36,331 nucleotides of DNA. Origin: Neokomagataea anthophila. Its GTDB lineage: Bacteria > Pseudomonadota > Alphaproteobacteria > Acetobacterales > Acetobacteraceae. Position numbers and translations under genes: made by a program. Under the pieces are notes generated by a model, which made no database searches, was not told the DNA's origin, and saw only the letters and a list, made by a program, of their open reading frames with translations. Positions within the stretch are counted from its first letter, which is position 1, and each line of letters opens with the position of its first letter. This document shows positions 16,199 through 26,103 of this stretch, one piece after another. The stretch lies in the NCBI RefSeq assembly GCF_018122595.1, contig NZ_JAGRQH010000011.1, positions 1 to 36,331 of the forward strand, written 5' to 3'.

Positions 16199-19100
16199 GT
16201 GAACTCACACCTTGTCATTCACCTGATGGGCCATACACCGCCCAGCATGCCGAAACTGGATCGCACCATGACCTCACCACTGACGGTCCCGGCCCTTGCA
16301 TCCCCCTTCTTGGACATGCTGCCCCAAACAGGTCGTATGCCAGCTATGCCATCCCGCACAGCGGTCGATGCCATGCGCCATACCAGCGAATTTGCCTGCA
16401 TTACTGAGCTTTTGTCCTTAGTGATCACAACACCCGAGCAAGACGCTGTTATCAACACACAAGCTGAACACCTCGCCACAATCCTACAAGCCGCCCCACG
16501 CAGCGCCATTGGCACCCTCCTAGACGCTTTTCCTCCATCCAGCGCGCATGGCCGCGCTTTACTGGCTCTCGCCGAAGCCTTTTTACGCATCCCCGATCAC
16601 GCCACACGGGAAGCCCTCATTGATGCACAAGTGCGCCATTTGGAATGGGCAACGCCCACTGCCAAAACCAATGCACCTACTTTAGTCTCTATGCTCACCC
16701 GCGGCCTCTCTCTGGCCAGCCTACTGCGCAAAGGCAGCGCCCTAAGCTTGCGTCGCCTCACCCTACAAACCTCTGCCCCTCTCATTCGGCATGGCCTGGA
16801 AAAAACGCTCCGGGCCGCCGCAGAACAAGTCACCCTCGGCACCACACCGAACGAAGCCCTCCGTAACGCTCAATCCACACGAAAGCGCGGCTTCAACCAT
16901 ACCTTTGACCTCTGTTCACCCGCTGCCCTCGACACAACCCAAGCCCATAAGGCCCTGCATCAATTTGAAGCTTTATTAGAAGCCTGTAGCCGCCACGCAG
17001 GCATGGTAGGCGGCCGCTCCGAGCGCCCTAGCCTCACCCTGCGCCCAGCGCTGCTTTGTCCACACTTCTCCAGCATACGCCATGAACACATCATGACGGA
17101 GTTTCTCCCAACTCTGTCACGCTTGGCCGAACGAACCCGTCAACTCGATCTCGCTCTCATTTTAACGGTAGAACATAGCCGTGAGATTGACCTTTGCTTA
17201 GACCTACTCACCGCCCTTTGTGCCCAGCGCGAACTCGAAGGTTGGGACGGCCTCGGCATGACCGTTCAAGCACATGACCGCCGCGCCCTCGCAATTACCC
17301 AACATCTCATTGCACTTGGACGCTCCACAGGCCGACGCCTCATCATCCGCCTCACGCGCGGAGCAGCATGGCGCGCCGAACATAACCGAGAGGATACTCT
17401 CGCCCCCACACCACTTTTCTCACGCAGTTGCCACACAAATCTCAGCTACCTTGCCTGCACTCAGGCTCTGCTGAATAACCTAGACTGCACTTACCCACAT
17501 TTCGCCACACATAACCCACGCCTCGTCGCACATATTCAAGCCCTTGCTCCTCAGGCAAAACGTGGTGATTTTGAGTTTGAATGCCTCCACGGCCTCGCCC
17601 AACCATTGGCGGAAACACTCCTTTCGTCCAATGGCAAAGACACTCCGCCATGCCGTCTGCATGCTCCCATCGGGCCTGCCAGCACTGTGCTCCCTGCCCT
17701 CGTCAAACAACTGCGCGAAAGTGACGGACCAAGCCCGCTACTCTCCAGCAAAACCCACACTACAGACGACGTCATCGAAGCTTTAACGGCAAATCCTGTC
17801 ACCGCCGCTGAAACCCTCAGAGCACAGCATCCCTATACGGACCACCTCCCCGACAGCACCGATCCCACCCTTCTCCCGCCACTTTTTGAGCTAGACCTCT
17901 CAGACCCCGCAGATCAGCAGGCACTGCATCAGGCCCTTACAACCACAGCGCCCGACACTCTGCCCTTCATTCACCCTCTCATCGTGGAACATACACCAGA
18001 GCGCCACCCTCCTCACTTTGGACGACGTATCTGCAACCCCGCAGCCCGCCAAGATGCCATTGGCGATGTCCTTGAAACGGATGGCGAAGCACTCTTGCAG
18101 GCGCTCTCCACAGCAGAAGAGCACCTCCCCCATTGGCGCCATCACCCCGCCGCGCACCGTGCAACACTCTTACGCAATGCCGCCGCTGCAATAGAGACAG
18201 ACTACGTTCCCCTTCTCAGCTTCATCATTCGTGAAACCGGCAAAACCTTTCCATCCGCACTGAGTGAATTACGCGACGGGGTCACAGCTCTTTATCAAGC
18301 AGCTCAAGATGCCGAAAACAGCAGCCTCACCGCAACTCCGCTCGGACTCATTGCTTGTATCAGCCCATGGAGCAGCCCTTTCGCTGCCCTCATGCGCCAG
18401 ATTGCGTTTGCTTTAGCTGCCGGAAACAGTGTCCTCGCCAAACCAGCCGCAGCAGCGCCTTTCACAGCAGAAGCAGCCATCCAGCATCTCCATGGTGCCG
18501 GAATCCCCAAAACGGTGTTGTTCTTCCTCCCCGGCAATGAGCACGTGGGAGAAGAACTCGTCAGTGACCACCGCATTGATGGTGTTTTATTCACAGGATC
18601 AACACCGGTAAGCAAAGCCATTTCGCGCCTCATTGCACAGCGCACGGGCCGCACCGGCGCCCCTGTATCCCTCATCGCACGCAGTGGTGGCCAAAATGCT
18701 CTTCTTGCGGATAGCTCTGCTCAACCCGGCCAAGTCGTGCATGACATCATCCGCCTGTCCTTCACCGATAGCGGCCAAAACTGCGGCGCCGTCCGCATCC
18801 TTCTTCTACAAGACGATAATGCCGATAAAGTCCTAACCTTATTACGCGGCGCGCTCAGCACCTTGAATCTTGGAGATCCAACCCGGATTTCCACCGATAT
18901 TGGCCCCATGATCAGTGCTGAAGCCCGTACCGAAACCCTCGCACATATTGATCAAATGCGGCGCGCTGGGCGTAAAGTCTGGACAGCCCCCCTCAAAGAG
19001 CCTGACCGCAATGCAGGGCACCACCCCGGCAGCTACCTCGCCCCAACCTTGATCGACATTGGCCGCGTGGCTGATATCCCCAGAGAGGTCTTCGGCCCCG

Positions 19101-19957
19101 TCCTGCATATCCGCCGCTTCCACCGCAATGAACTGGAAGGCGTCATTGATGCCGTCAATGCCACCGGCTATGGATTAAGCTTCGGCGTTCATTCGCGCAT
19201 CCCCAATACCATCCATCGCGTCCTCACCCGGGCACAAGCTGGTAATCTGAGCGTGAACACACTCACCTCCGGCACAAGCGTCCACGCACCGCCCTTCGGC
19301 GGGTACGGCCTATCCGGCTGTGGTGCCAAGCTGGGCGGCCCATTAGCCCTACGCCAACTGCAAGCCAACATTCCCGCCCTTCACTTCCCACATTTTAGCC
19401 CTACAGATATGAACCCCGGTCATATCTCACGGATTGCCGCTAATCTCGTTGCCTTCCTAGAAAGCAGAGATGCTGTTTCTGCCCGGACAATCCGCCAAGA
19501 CATTGCTCATAACCTCCTCGGCAGTTCGCTCACCCTACCCGCTGCCATTGGTGAAACCCGCACCCTCACCCTTATCCCATGCGGCACGATCCTCTGCGCG
19601 GGTGAAAGCTGGCCTGCCCTCTTGCGTGCCGTCGGCATGGCACTTGGTACTGGCAATACAGCCCTCGTCCTCGCCCCCAAAACAGCACTTGAATGGATGC
19701 AACGCCTGCCCCAAAGCCTTGCAGACCAGATCCAGCGTGTAGATCCCGGCGCACTCCCCGAATGTGACGCCATGATCTTCGAGCGCGGCAGCACAACCGC
19801 GCAAGATGCTGCTGCAACATTGACCGCACGTGAAGGGCGGATCGTACCGCTTTATCCGCTCGACAGCGTCCGCCCAGAATGGCTACTGCAAGAACGCGTC
19901 ACCTGCGTTAATGAAGAAGCCCTGTCCGGTGCACCCACCGTTATGGCCTTAATGTAA
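16199..19957 (+). CDS. putA: PutA-like protein with substituted catalytic residues in both domains
   Basis: This 1252-residue protein has the PutA layout: PRODH barrel (about 220-515), ALDH/P5CDH domain (about 610-1070) and the C-terminal PutA domain. PutA oxidises proline to glutamate. Aligned from memory to E. coli PutA with constant offsets, the proline-site residues are changed: K329 to R282, D370 to T323, Y437 to A390, Y540 to H488, Y552 to A500 and R555/R556 to K503/Q504. In the ALDH domain the nucleophile Cys862 (C917) is kept, but the general base E883 is R828 and the oxyanion Asn in PWNFP is S725. FAD-side positions R384 and E507 and the FATHN motif remain. There is no N-terminal DNA-binding domain. 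The start is uncertain: GTG 16199 or ATG 16268. Activity as PutA is doubtful. Confidence 0.85.
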   Translation: MNSHLVIHLMGHTPPSMPKLDRTMTSPLTVPALASPFLDMLPQTGRMPAMPSRTAVDAMRHTSEFACITELLSLVITTPEQDAVINTQAEHLATILQAAPRSAIGTLLDAFPPSSAHGRALLALAEAFLRIPDHATREALIDAQVRHLEWATPTAKTNAPTLVSMLTRGLSLASLLRKGSALSLRRLTLQTSAPLIRHGLEKTLRAAAEQVTLGTTPNEALRNAQSTRKRGFNHTFDLCSPAALDTTQAHKALHQFEALLEACSRHAGMVGGRSERPSLTLRPALLCPHFSSIRHEHIMTEFLPTLSRLAERTRQLDLALILTVEHSREIDLCLDLLTALCAQRELEGWDGLGMTVQAHDRRALAITQHLIALGRSTGRRLIIRLTRGAAWRAEHNREDTLAPTPLFSRSCHTNLSYLACTQALLNNLDCTYPHFATHNPRLVAHIQALAPQAKRGDFEFECLHGLAQPLAETLLSSNGKDTPPCRLHAPIGPASTVLPALVKQLRESDGPSPLLSSKTHTTDDVIEALTANPVTAAETLRAQHPYTDHLPDSTDPTLLPPLFELDLSDPADQQALHQALTTTAPDTLPFIHPLIVEHTPERHPPHFGRRICNPAARQDAIGDVLETDGEALLQALSTAEEHLPHWRHHPAAHRATLLRNAAAAIETDYVPLLSFIIRETGKTFPSALSELRDGVTALYQAAQDAENSSLTATPLGLIACISPWSSPFAALMRQIAFALAAGNSVLAKPAAAAPFTAEAAIQHLHGAGIPKTVLFFLPGNEHVGEELVSDHRIDGVLFTGSTPVSKAISRLIAQRTGRTGAPVSLIARSGGQNALLADSSAQPGQVVHDIIRLSFTDSGQNCGAVRILLLQDDNADKVLTLLRGALSTLNLGDPTRISTDIGPMISAEARTETLAHIDQMRRAGRKVWTAPLKEPDRNAGHHPGSYLAPTLIDIGRVADIPREVFGPVLHIRRFHRNELEGVIDAVNATGYGLSFGVHSRIPNTIHRVLTRAQAGNLSVNTLTSGTSVHAPPFGGYGLSGCGAKLGGPLALRQLQANIPALHFPHFSPTDMNPGHISRIAANLVAFLESRDAVSARTIRQDIAHNLLGSSLTLPAAIGETRTLTLIPCGTILCAGESWPALLRAVGMALGTGNTALVLAPKTALEWMQRLPQSLADQIQRVDPGALPECDAMIFERGSTTAQDAAATLTAREGRIVPLYPLDSVRPEWLLQERVTCVNEEALSGAPTVMALM

Positions 19958-20008
19958 ATTCGATCTCCCTCCCCCTAAGCCTCACCACCGGAGCCTGCGC
20001 AAAGCACC

Positions 20009-21367
20009 ATGATCAGCCTGTTCGACCTTTTTAAAATCGGGATTGGCCCGTCATCATCCCACACCGTCGGCCCAATGCGTGCGGCACGGCGTTTCATCGC
20101 GCATCTCCCCACCGAACAGCCCATCCACCGTATTCAAGTCACCCTATACGGTTCACTCGCATGGACCGCTAAAGGCCACGCAACAGACACAGCCATTATG
20201 CTCGGCCTTTGGGGAGAAAGCCCTGAAACCATCAATCCTGATGATGCTCCAGCCATCCTCGACACCCTGCGCGATCAGAAACACCTCACTCTTAACGGGC
20301 AACACATCGCCTTTGACCCCGAACACGATATCATCCTTGATACCACCACCACGCCCCCCGTTCATCCGAATACGCTACAATTTAGCGCCCTCTCCATCAC
20401 GGGAGATACCCTCTTAAAATCTCGCTTCTGCTCCGTCGGCGGTGGCTTTATTGTGCCAGAAGACCATACTGAAGGCGCAACATACACCTTGCCGGACATG
20501 CCACTCGACTTCACCAGCGGCGTCGAACTCCTCAACCGCACACAAGAGAGCAATCTCTCCATCGCAGACGTTGTTATGACCAATGAAGAAGTGCTGCGCC
20601 CCAAGGCTGAAATTACCGCTTACCTTGACCGCATCATTGACGTCATGATGGCCTGCATCAATCGCGGCCTGACCCAAACCGGCACCCTACCCGGCCGCCT
20701 CAAAGTCAAACGCCGCGCCGCCGCATTGCATGAGCGGCTGCAAGCAACCACGTTCCAAAACCAAAAGCCAGCCCATGAAATCATGGATTGGGTAAGCCTC
20801 TACGCCATTGCTGTGAATGAGGAAAATGCCGCAGGCAGCCGCGTCGTAACTGCACCAACCAATGGTGCCGCAGGCGTTATTCCTGCCGTTTTGCGCTATT
20901 ATCGGGACCATTGCCCCCAAGCATCACAAGACGGCCTACGGCACTTTCTCCTCACCGCTGCGGCCATTGGCGGCCTTTTCAAACTCAATGCCTCCATCTC
21001 TGGTGCAGAAGTTGGCTGCCAAGGTGAAGTTGGCGTTGCCTCCTCTATGGCCGCAGCAGGCCTCGCCGCCGCACTAGGCGCAAACCCACAACAAGTCGAA
21101 AATGCTGCCGAAATCGGTATGGAGCATCACCTCGGCATGACCTGTGACCCCATCGCAGGCTTAGTGCAAATCCCGTGCATTGAACGCAATGCTTTCGGCG
21201 CCATAAAAGCCATTAATGCAGCGTCCCTCGCCATGCATGGGGACGGCGCACACCACGTCTCGCTCGATCATGTCATCCGCACCATGGCGGAAACCGGCCG
21301 AGACATGAACCACCGCTACAAAGAAACATCTCTCGGCGGCCTCGCCGTCAACGTCCCAGAATGTTGA
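20009..21367 (+). CDS. sdaA: L-serine dehydratase (iron-sulfur type)
   Basis: This 452-residue cytoplasmic enzyme deaminates L-serine to pyruvate and ammonia using a [4Fe-4S] cluster. The N-terminal beta domain starts with [21 protein letters not shown], the family signature. The catalytic alpha domain has [20 protein letters not shown] and three cluster cysteines: Cys337 (GCQGE), Cys379 (TCDP) and Cys390 (PCIER). The final residue is Cys452 (NVPEC), the C-terminal cysteine that occupies the cluster site in structurally known relatives. All key residues are present. It starts 51 nt after the PutA-like gene on the same strand, so co-transcription is likely and supports amino-acid catabolism as the theme. 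Confidence 0.94.
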   Translation: MISLFDLFKIGIGPSSSHTVGPMRAARRFIAHLPTEQPIHRIQVTLYGSLAWTAKGHATDTAIMLGLWGESPETINPDDAPAILDTLRDQKHLTLNGQHIAFDPEHDIILDTTTTPPVHPNTLQFSALSITGDTLLKSRFCSVGGGFIVPEDHTEGATYTLPDMPLDFTSGVELLNRTQESNLSIADVVMTNEEVLRPKAEITAYLDRIIDVMMACINRGLTQTGTLPGRLKVKRRAAALHERLQATTFQNQKPAHEIMDWVSLYAIAVNEENAAGSRVVTAPTNGAAGVIPAVLRYYRDHCPQASQDGLRHFLLTAAAIGGLFKLNASISGAEVGCQGEVGVASSMAAAGLAAALGANPQQVENAAEIGMEHHLGMTCDPIAGLVQIPCIERNAFGAIKAINAASLAMHGDGAHHVSLDHVIRTMAETGRDMNHRYKETSLGGLAVNVPEC

Positions 21368-21386
21368 TTGCTACATTCATGCAAAA

Positions 21387-21412
21387 GGCGGGTACCCATA
21401 AGGACACCCGCC
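21387..21412. terminator. Hairpin between convergent sdaA and SIMPL genes
   Basis: GGCGGGT (21387-21393) pairs with ACCCGCC (21406-21412) across 12 nt. AAAA on the left gives a short U-run for leftward transcripts, and no T-run follows to the right. It probably terminates the leftward gene and, less efficiently, sdaA. Confidence 0.55.
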
Positions 21413-21434
21413 ACCACAATATGCCTCTATAATC

Positions 21435-22142
21435 TTACTGCCCAAGCTCCGCCTGAACCTCAACAGTCGCAGACACGACCTGCTCCTCGCGGCTAGACTG
21501 TGGCGGTGCCATCGGCGCACTCCGCAAGCTCAAAGACGCCATCATCGGGCGTACACCTTCATACCCTGTATTAATCCGCACATCATTCAACCGAAGAAGC
21601 TTCAAGCCCAGCGCCTTTGCATTTTCTTCCGCCTGTGGTCGAACCTTCTCCAACGCTTCCAAACGCGCTTTCTTCAACAATGCTTCACGAGAAGCCGGAT
21701 CGAGTGACCAATCGGTACCATCCAGCATCAAGCCCTGCGCCTGCAATGCGCCAGCCAACTCTAAAATACGCCCAGCATCTTCACCGCTCAGCGTGACATC
21801 CTGACGCGCAATCCAACGCGTGTGACCATGTTCCGGCGTCTCATCATCAATGGTGTAACTTCCCGCCTTGGCATCCACACCAGTTTGCCCCGACACCAAC
21901 TTCATGGCCGTTGCAATTGATGCGTTTAACGCTTTTTGTGCACCCATTGGGGAAGCATTCTCAGCACGTGCATACAAATGTGCCGTCAGTCGTGTAGCGG
22001 GTGCACGGACGTCATTGGTAATGGAGAAATTCAGCGTCGTCATATCGTGATCCTGCACCACGGCCGCCTGAGCATGCCCCAAAAATCCATAAAACAAACC
22101 GGATACGCAAACGGCACCAAGAGCAAAACGCGAATACATCAT
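21435..22142 (-). CDS. Exported SIMPL-domain (DUF541) protein
   Basis: This 235-residue protein has a signal peptide (about residues 1-26, ending AQA) and a SIMPL/DUF541 domain. Signs of the family are the N-terminal TTLNFSITNDVRAPATRLTAHLYARAE, the central WIARQDVTLSGEDAGRILELAGAL and the helix REALLKKARLEALEKVRPQAEENAKALG. SIMPL proteins form periplasmic or outer-membrane oligomers and are linked to oxidative or envelope stress, but no reaction is known. The start overlaps the stop of the upstream secreted-protein gene (ATGA at 22139-22142), so translation is probably coupled. A second ATG follows directly. Confidence 0.85.
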   Translation of the reverse strand: MMYSRFALGAVCVSGLFYGFLGHAQAAVVQDHDMTTLNFSITNDVRAPATRLTAHLYARAENASPMGAQKALNASIATAMKLVSGQTGVDAKAGSYTIDDETPEHGHTRWIARQDVTLSGEDAGRILELAGALQAQGLMLDGTDWSLDPASREALLKKARLEALEKVRPQAEENAKALGLKLLRLNDVRINTGYEGVRPMMASLSLRSAPMAPPQSSREEQVVSATVEVQAELGQ

Positions 22143-22537
22143 GAGTGATCCTGACTATGTTCCAAAAGCACAAGCGCACGACGTAAACGCTCAATTCCGG
22201 CACGAAGATGGCCATTTTGGCACAATTTCACGCCATGAGCCCGCAAACGCCGCGCATCTTCCATCGCCCCAACCAAAACGCCATGAGGCTCCGCGATAAT
22301 CGCATCCACATTTGAGACCAATTGTGCACAATATTCTGGACTATCCGTTGTAACGGAAATCACACCATCACCATGATGCGGATTAGCCTGCATAAAACGG
22401 CCCATCACACGCCCATCATCGCTGTGCGCAGCCGTCTCTACCTGTACGAGATTCACCACATGCGCATCTTGTGCAAGAACTACAGGACTGCCCATCATAC
22501 TTATCGAACAAAAACAAAACATAAGAGCATGCTTCAT
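22139..22537 (-). CDS. Small secreted protein of unknown function
   Basis: This 132-residue protein has a signal peptide (MKHALMFCFCSISMMGSPVVLA, cleavage near residue 22). The mature part contains two cysteines (EYCAQL and KLCQNG) that could form a disulfide, and ends in a helical LRAGIERLRRALVLLEHSQ. I recognise no named family. It is translationally coupled to the SIMPL protein downstream, which suggests the two act together in the periplasm. GGA lies about 6 nt before the ATG. The 130 nt upstream, to the sensor kinase stop, carries no gene and probably holds the promoter. Confidence 0.7.
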   Translation of the reverse strand: MKHALMFCFCSISMMGSPVVLAQDAHVVNLVQVETAAHSDDGRVMGRFMQANPHHGDGVISVTTDSPEYCAQLVSNVDAIIAEPHGVLVGAMEDARRLRAHGVKLCQNGHLRAGIERLRRALVLLEHSQDHS

Positions 22538-22667
22538 GGCTTATCCATTTCAGCCATCTGCGCGCCCCATGACACGGACATCAAACAGCGCTTGCAATAC
22601 TGGACAGTAGGCCAGAAGCCTACATTCACCTGCCTCACCGTAAGATGAGCGCAGCATGAAACTTCCG

Positions 22668-24092
22668 TCATACAATTGGCCCATCCCATACCGGCTCAGC
22701 CCCATCACCTAAAGATGGAATGTATAACGTCACACCTAAACCGGGTTTCCGATCCTGCAGAACCATACGCCCATTATGCAAAGCAACCACCGCCTGAACG
22801 AGCGATAGCCCTAAGCCTGAACCCGGTGTATTACGTGCCGCCTCTGCCCTAAAAAACCGCTCTGATGCCCGCGCCATATCATCCGGGCTCATCCCCGGGC
22901 CAGCATCCATCACCGCAATAAAAACATCATGCCCCACCATCCCTGCATGCACCACGACCTCAGTACCGATCGGTGCAAACTTGATGGCATTATCGAGTAA
23001 ATTCGCAACAGCCTGCTGCAATAAATGCCTATCCCCATGAACAGGGCGCACAGCATCTACCCGCAGGGTCAACTGTAACGATGCCTCTTCCGCACTGGCT
23101 TCATACAATTCAGCCAACCCCTCTAACAAAGGCGGTACAGCCAACTCTGTAAATGCTGCACGGCGCGTCCCGGCCTCTAATTGCGCAATACGCAGTAAGG
23201 CCTCAAAAATAGACGTCACATGATCCAGATCGACCACAGCCCGATCTACCGCAGAACGCAAAGAATCCTCTGACGTCGCGGTCAAACTTGCTTCTTCCAA
23301 ACGCGCCCGTGCCCGCGTGATAGGCGTCCGTAAATCATGTGCAATCGCATTCGAAACCTGCCGCACACCACCCATCAAACGGTCAATACGTTCCAACATT
23401 TCATTGACTGTTTGGCTAATCGAATCTGTTTCATTTCCCGTCAAAGGCATACGACGGCTTAAATCCCCCCGCGCAACTGCTGCCGTCGTCCGCGCGATAG
23501 ATCCGACAACCTGCCGAAAAATACCCCGCATCACCAACGCACCACCAGCCGCCAAAAGAGACACCATGATCCACGCCCAAATAAGCGTGTCCATCAGCAC
23601 GTGCCGTATCAGCTCCCGCCCGCGAATATCCCGGCCTACAATCAACCCACATCCACCGGGCAAAATATACGCATGCATTTTTGCCCGTGTTCGAAAACTG
23701 TCACGCTGTATCGTCAGTTCATAAAAATGCTCAGTGCCAGAAACCGCCGCTGGCCAGCCAGGTAAATTTCCCGCATACCGCCGCCCTGTCGGGCCAACCA
23801 GTAAATACAGAGCATCATCTTCAACATTATGATCCAGTCGATCCTGAATCGCCGTCACAAGACGAGCCGTCCCGCCACGTTGCACACGCTGCTCTAAATC
23901 ATGTGCATCAACTTGCACCGCCGCTTCCACACGCCGCTCTATCTGCCCTGTAGTATTCCACCAAATAAACGACAGAAACAAACCAGCCGACAGAACAAAG
24001 ACCGACCCATAAGCCAACGCAAAATTTAACCCCGCAGACCGCACGGGCCAACGGGGCTTAACATACCTCAACAAAAGCTGAATCACACGCAT
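22668..24092 (-). CDS. Sensor histidine kinase
   Basis: This inner-membrane two-component kinase has 474 residues. It has a first membrane helix (about residues 21-43), a periplasmic sensor of about 120 residues, a second helix (about 166-189) and a HAMP linker (RQVVGSIARTTAAVARGDLSRR). The phosphoacceptor is His252 in SNAIAHDLRTP, and the ATPase domain carries NLLDNAIKFAP, DAGPGM and GSGLGLSL. I chose the ATG at 24092, 13 nt after the response regulator stop. An in-frame start at 24134 would overlap that gene. The partner is the OmpR-type regulator directly upstream. The signal is unknown, but the protease gene ahead of the pair suggests envelope stress. Confidence 0.9.
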   Translation of the reverse strand: MRVIQLLLRYVKPRWPVRSAGLNFALAYGSVFVLSAGLFLSFIWWNTTGQIERRVEAAVQVDAHDLEQRVQRGGTARLVTAIQDRLDHNVEDDALYLLVGPTGRRYAGNLPGWPAAVSGTEHFYELTIQRDSFRTRAKMHAYILPGGCGLIVGRDIRGRELIRHVLMDTLIWAWIMVSLLAAGGALVMRGIFRQVVGSIARTTAAVARGDLSRRMPLTGNETDSISQTVNEMLERIDRLMGGVRQVSNAIAHDLRTPITRARARLEEASLTATSEDSLRSAVDRAVVDLDHVTSIFEALLRIAQLEAGTRRAAFTELAVPPLLEGLAELYEASAEEASLQLTLRVDAVRPVHGDRHLLQQAVANLLDNAIKFAPIGTEVVVHAGMVGHDVFIAVMDAGPGMSPDDMARASERFFRAEAARNTPGSGLGLSLVQAVVALHNGRMVLQDRKPGLGVTLYIPSLGDGAEPVWDGPIV

Positions 24093-24105
24093 CCCGCCTA
24101 AGCCA

Positions 24106-24786
24106 TCAATCCGCGCGCAAGATATAACCCGCATTACGGATTGTATGAATCAAAGCATGAGAAAACGGCTTATCCACTTTCTGCCGCAACCGTGAAACAT
24201 GCACGTCAATAACATTGGTCTGCGGGTCAAAATGATAATCCCAAACCCGCTCAAGCAGCATGGTCCGTGTCACAACCTGACCGGCATGCCGCACCAAAAA
24301 CTCCAACAAACGGAATTCACGCGGCTGAAGGTCAATCTTCTCTCCCCCGCGCTTGACCGTGCGTGCCAGCAAATCCATTTCCAAATCAGCAACAGTCAAA
24401 CGCGTCTGCGGCACAACTTCAGAGCGACCGCGCCGCCCTAACGCCTCAACACGCGCCATCAACTCAGAAAATGCAAAAGGCTTCGTGACATAATCATCGC
24501 CACCCGCCTTTAACCCCGCGACACGATCATCCACATCGGCCAACGCAGACAACAACAGAACAGGCGTCGCATTATTTTGTGCTCGCAATGTTTCTAGAAT
24601 CCGAACACCATCTATGCCGCCCGGCAACATACGGTCCAAAATCAGTACATCGTAGCTTTCACTGACAGCCAAGAATAAACCATCTTTGCCATTATCCGCC
24701 TCATCAACGACATGCCCGGCCTCACGTAGCCCTTTCAGCACAAAGGCGCGGACCGTAACATCGTCCTCGACCAGAAGGATACGCAT
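24106..24786 (-). CDS. OmpR/PhoB-family response regulator
   Basis: This 226-residue DNA-binding regulator has a receiver domain (1-118) containing the acidic pocket EDD (7-9), the phosphorylation site Asp51 (LILDRMLPGG) and the conserved Lys in VTKPF. A winged-helix domain (about 130-226) carries REFRLLEFLVRHAGQVVTR and NVIDVHVSRLRQKVD, typical of the OmpR class. It is activated by the kinase whose gene starts 13 nt downstream. It follows the DegP-like protease gene by 57 nt on the same strand, so protease and regulator may form one feedback unit. No ATG-specific ribosome site stands out. Confidence 0.93.
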   Translation of the reverse strand: MRILLVEDDVTVRAFVLKGLREAGHVVDEADNGKDGLFLAVSESYDVLILDRMLPGGIDGVRILETLRAQNNATPVLLLSALADVDDRVAGLKAGGDDYVTKPFAFSELMARVEALGRRGRSEVVPQTRLTVADLEMDLLARTVKRGGEKIDLQPREFRLLEFLVRHAGQVVTRTMLLERVWDYHFDPQTNVIDVHVSRLRQKVDKPFSHALIHTIRNAGYILRAD

Positions 24787-24843
24787 AGCTCTTTCACTTC
24801 CCTAACAACTGGAAATATCACCATAAGGCCTTAACACAGCAGA

Positions 24844-26103
24844 TCAATCATCCGCCTCAGTCGGCCGAGCACCAATATGCACAACAAGATTTAAATCACC
24901 ATGCCCACGCCGTACAACAAACGTAAGGTCGGTTCCAGGGCGAGCTGCCGCAATGCTACGGAGCAACATCCGCGCGCTGCTCACAGCAGTACCATCAACC
25001 TGCCGCACAATGTCCCCCCCCTGAAGACCACTTTTCTGGGCCGGCCCCCCCACATCTACACTCGCAATACCCACATTCGTATCGCTGTCATTCAGCGTAA
25101 TTCCTAGCCACCCATGCTCTGCATGACCAGTACGTTCAATTTCTGATACAATCGGCGCAACGATTTCAGAGGGTATGCCAAAACCGATCCCCACAGATCC
25201 ACCTGCAGGGGTAACAATTGCAGCATTAATGGCTACAACCTGCCCACGCATATTAAAGGCTGGCCCGCCCGAGTTACCCGGATTAATCGGCGCATCCAAT
25301 TGGATAAAATCATCCAGAGACCCAATTCCCAGATCTCGCCCTACAGCAGAAACAATACCTGCCGTTACAGATGACCCAAACCCAAAAGGGTTACCTGCAA
25401 CCAGTATCCAATCTCCAATATCCGTCTGTCGCGAATCCCCCCACGTGACATAAGGCAGAGGTTCAGGACTATCCACCTTAATCACCGCAATATCGGTCAA
25501 CGGATCAGCCCCCAACAAATGAGCGGGAAGCTCCAACCCATTTGATAACGACACCACAACACGGCCATTATCACCAACAACATGGCGGTTCGTCACAATA
25601 ATCCCCGTAGGGTCAACAATGAACCCCGACCCGGCCCCCACCATTTCTTCAGAAGCACGCTTCATTTTATCATGATACCGCTTTTCCAGCGGTGTCCCTC
25701 GGATTTGCGGAGGCGTATGATCGTGCCCATCTGAGGATGATTGGGTTGTTGCAATATTCACAACCGCCGGAATCACTTGGCGAACCAATGGCGCAAATGT
25801 CAGCGGACCATATTTAACCAGCAAAGGCGGAAGAGCAGACGCCGCATCCGGTGCCGCTGGCTGAATCGGAATCCCCTGAGCGTCTGTGCTTTCCCCAGCC
25901 ACAGGCTGCTCACCAACAGAAGAAGGAAGCGCCGGTGTGGTTGATGGTGCAGAAGACGCCATGTCTTTTTTTGATACAGACACAGAAGACTGAGAATGAC
26001 TCCCAAGTCGTGCGTGATCAAATGCAAGTACCGCTGCCAAAGTGACAACGGTAGCAGTTGCTCCCCCAATAAAGGCGGAAAGAAAAGCGCGGTTCACAGA
26101 CAT
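24844..26103 (-). CDS. DegP/HtrA-type periplasmic serine protease
   Basis: This 419-residue trypsin-like Do protease has an N-terminal membrane anchor (about residues 7-28), a Ser/Pro-rich linker to about 95, a protease domain with the triad His174 (TNRHVV), Asp204 (LTDIAV) and Ser278 (GNSGGP), and a single C-terminal PDZ domain (about 325-410). One PDZ and a membrane anchor make it closer to DegS/DegQ-like forms than to two-PDZ DegP. It should degrade or refold damaged envelope proteins, or cut a regulatory target. It heads an apparent operon with the response regulator and kinase, so it may be both their target and their sensor partner. Confidence 0.9.
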   Translation of the reverse strand: MSVNRAFLSAFIGGATATVVTLAAVLAFDHARLGSHSQSSVSVSKKDMASSAPSTTPALPSSVGEQPVAGESTDAQGIPIQPAAPDAASALPPLLVKYGPLTFAPLVRQVIPAVVNIATTQSSSDGHDHTPPQIRGTPLEKRYHDKMKRASEEMVGAGSGFIVDPTGIIVTNRHVVGDNGRVVVSLSNGLELPAHLLGADPLTDIAVIKVDSPEPLPYVTWGDSRQTDIGDWILVAGNPFGFGSSVTAGIVSAVGRDLGIGSLDDFIQLDAPINPGNSGGPAFNMRGQVVAINAAIVTPAGGSVGIGFGIPSEIVAPIVSEIERTGHAEHGWLGITLNDSDTNVGIASVDVGGPAQKSGLQGGDIVRQVDGTAVSSARMLLRSIAAARPGTDLTFVVRRGHGDLNLVVHIGARPTEADD

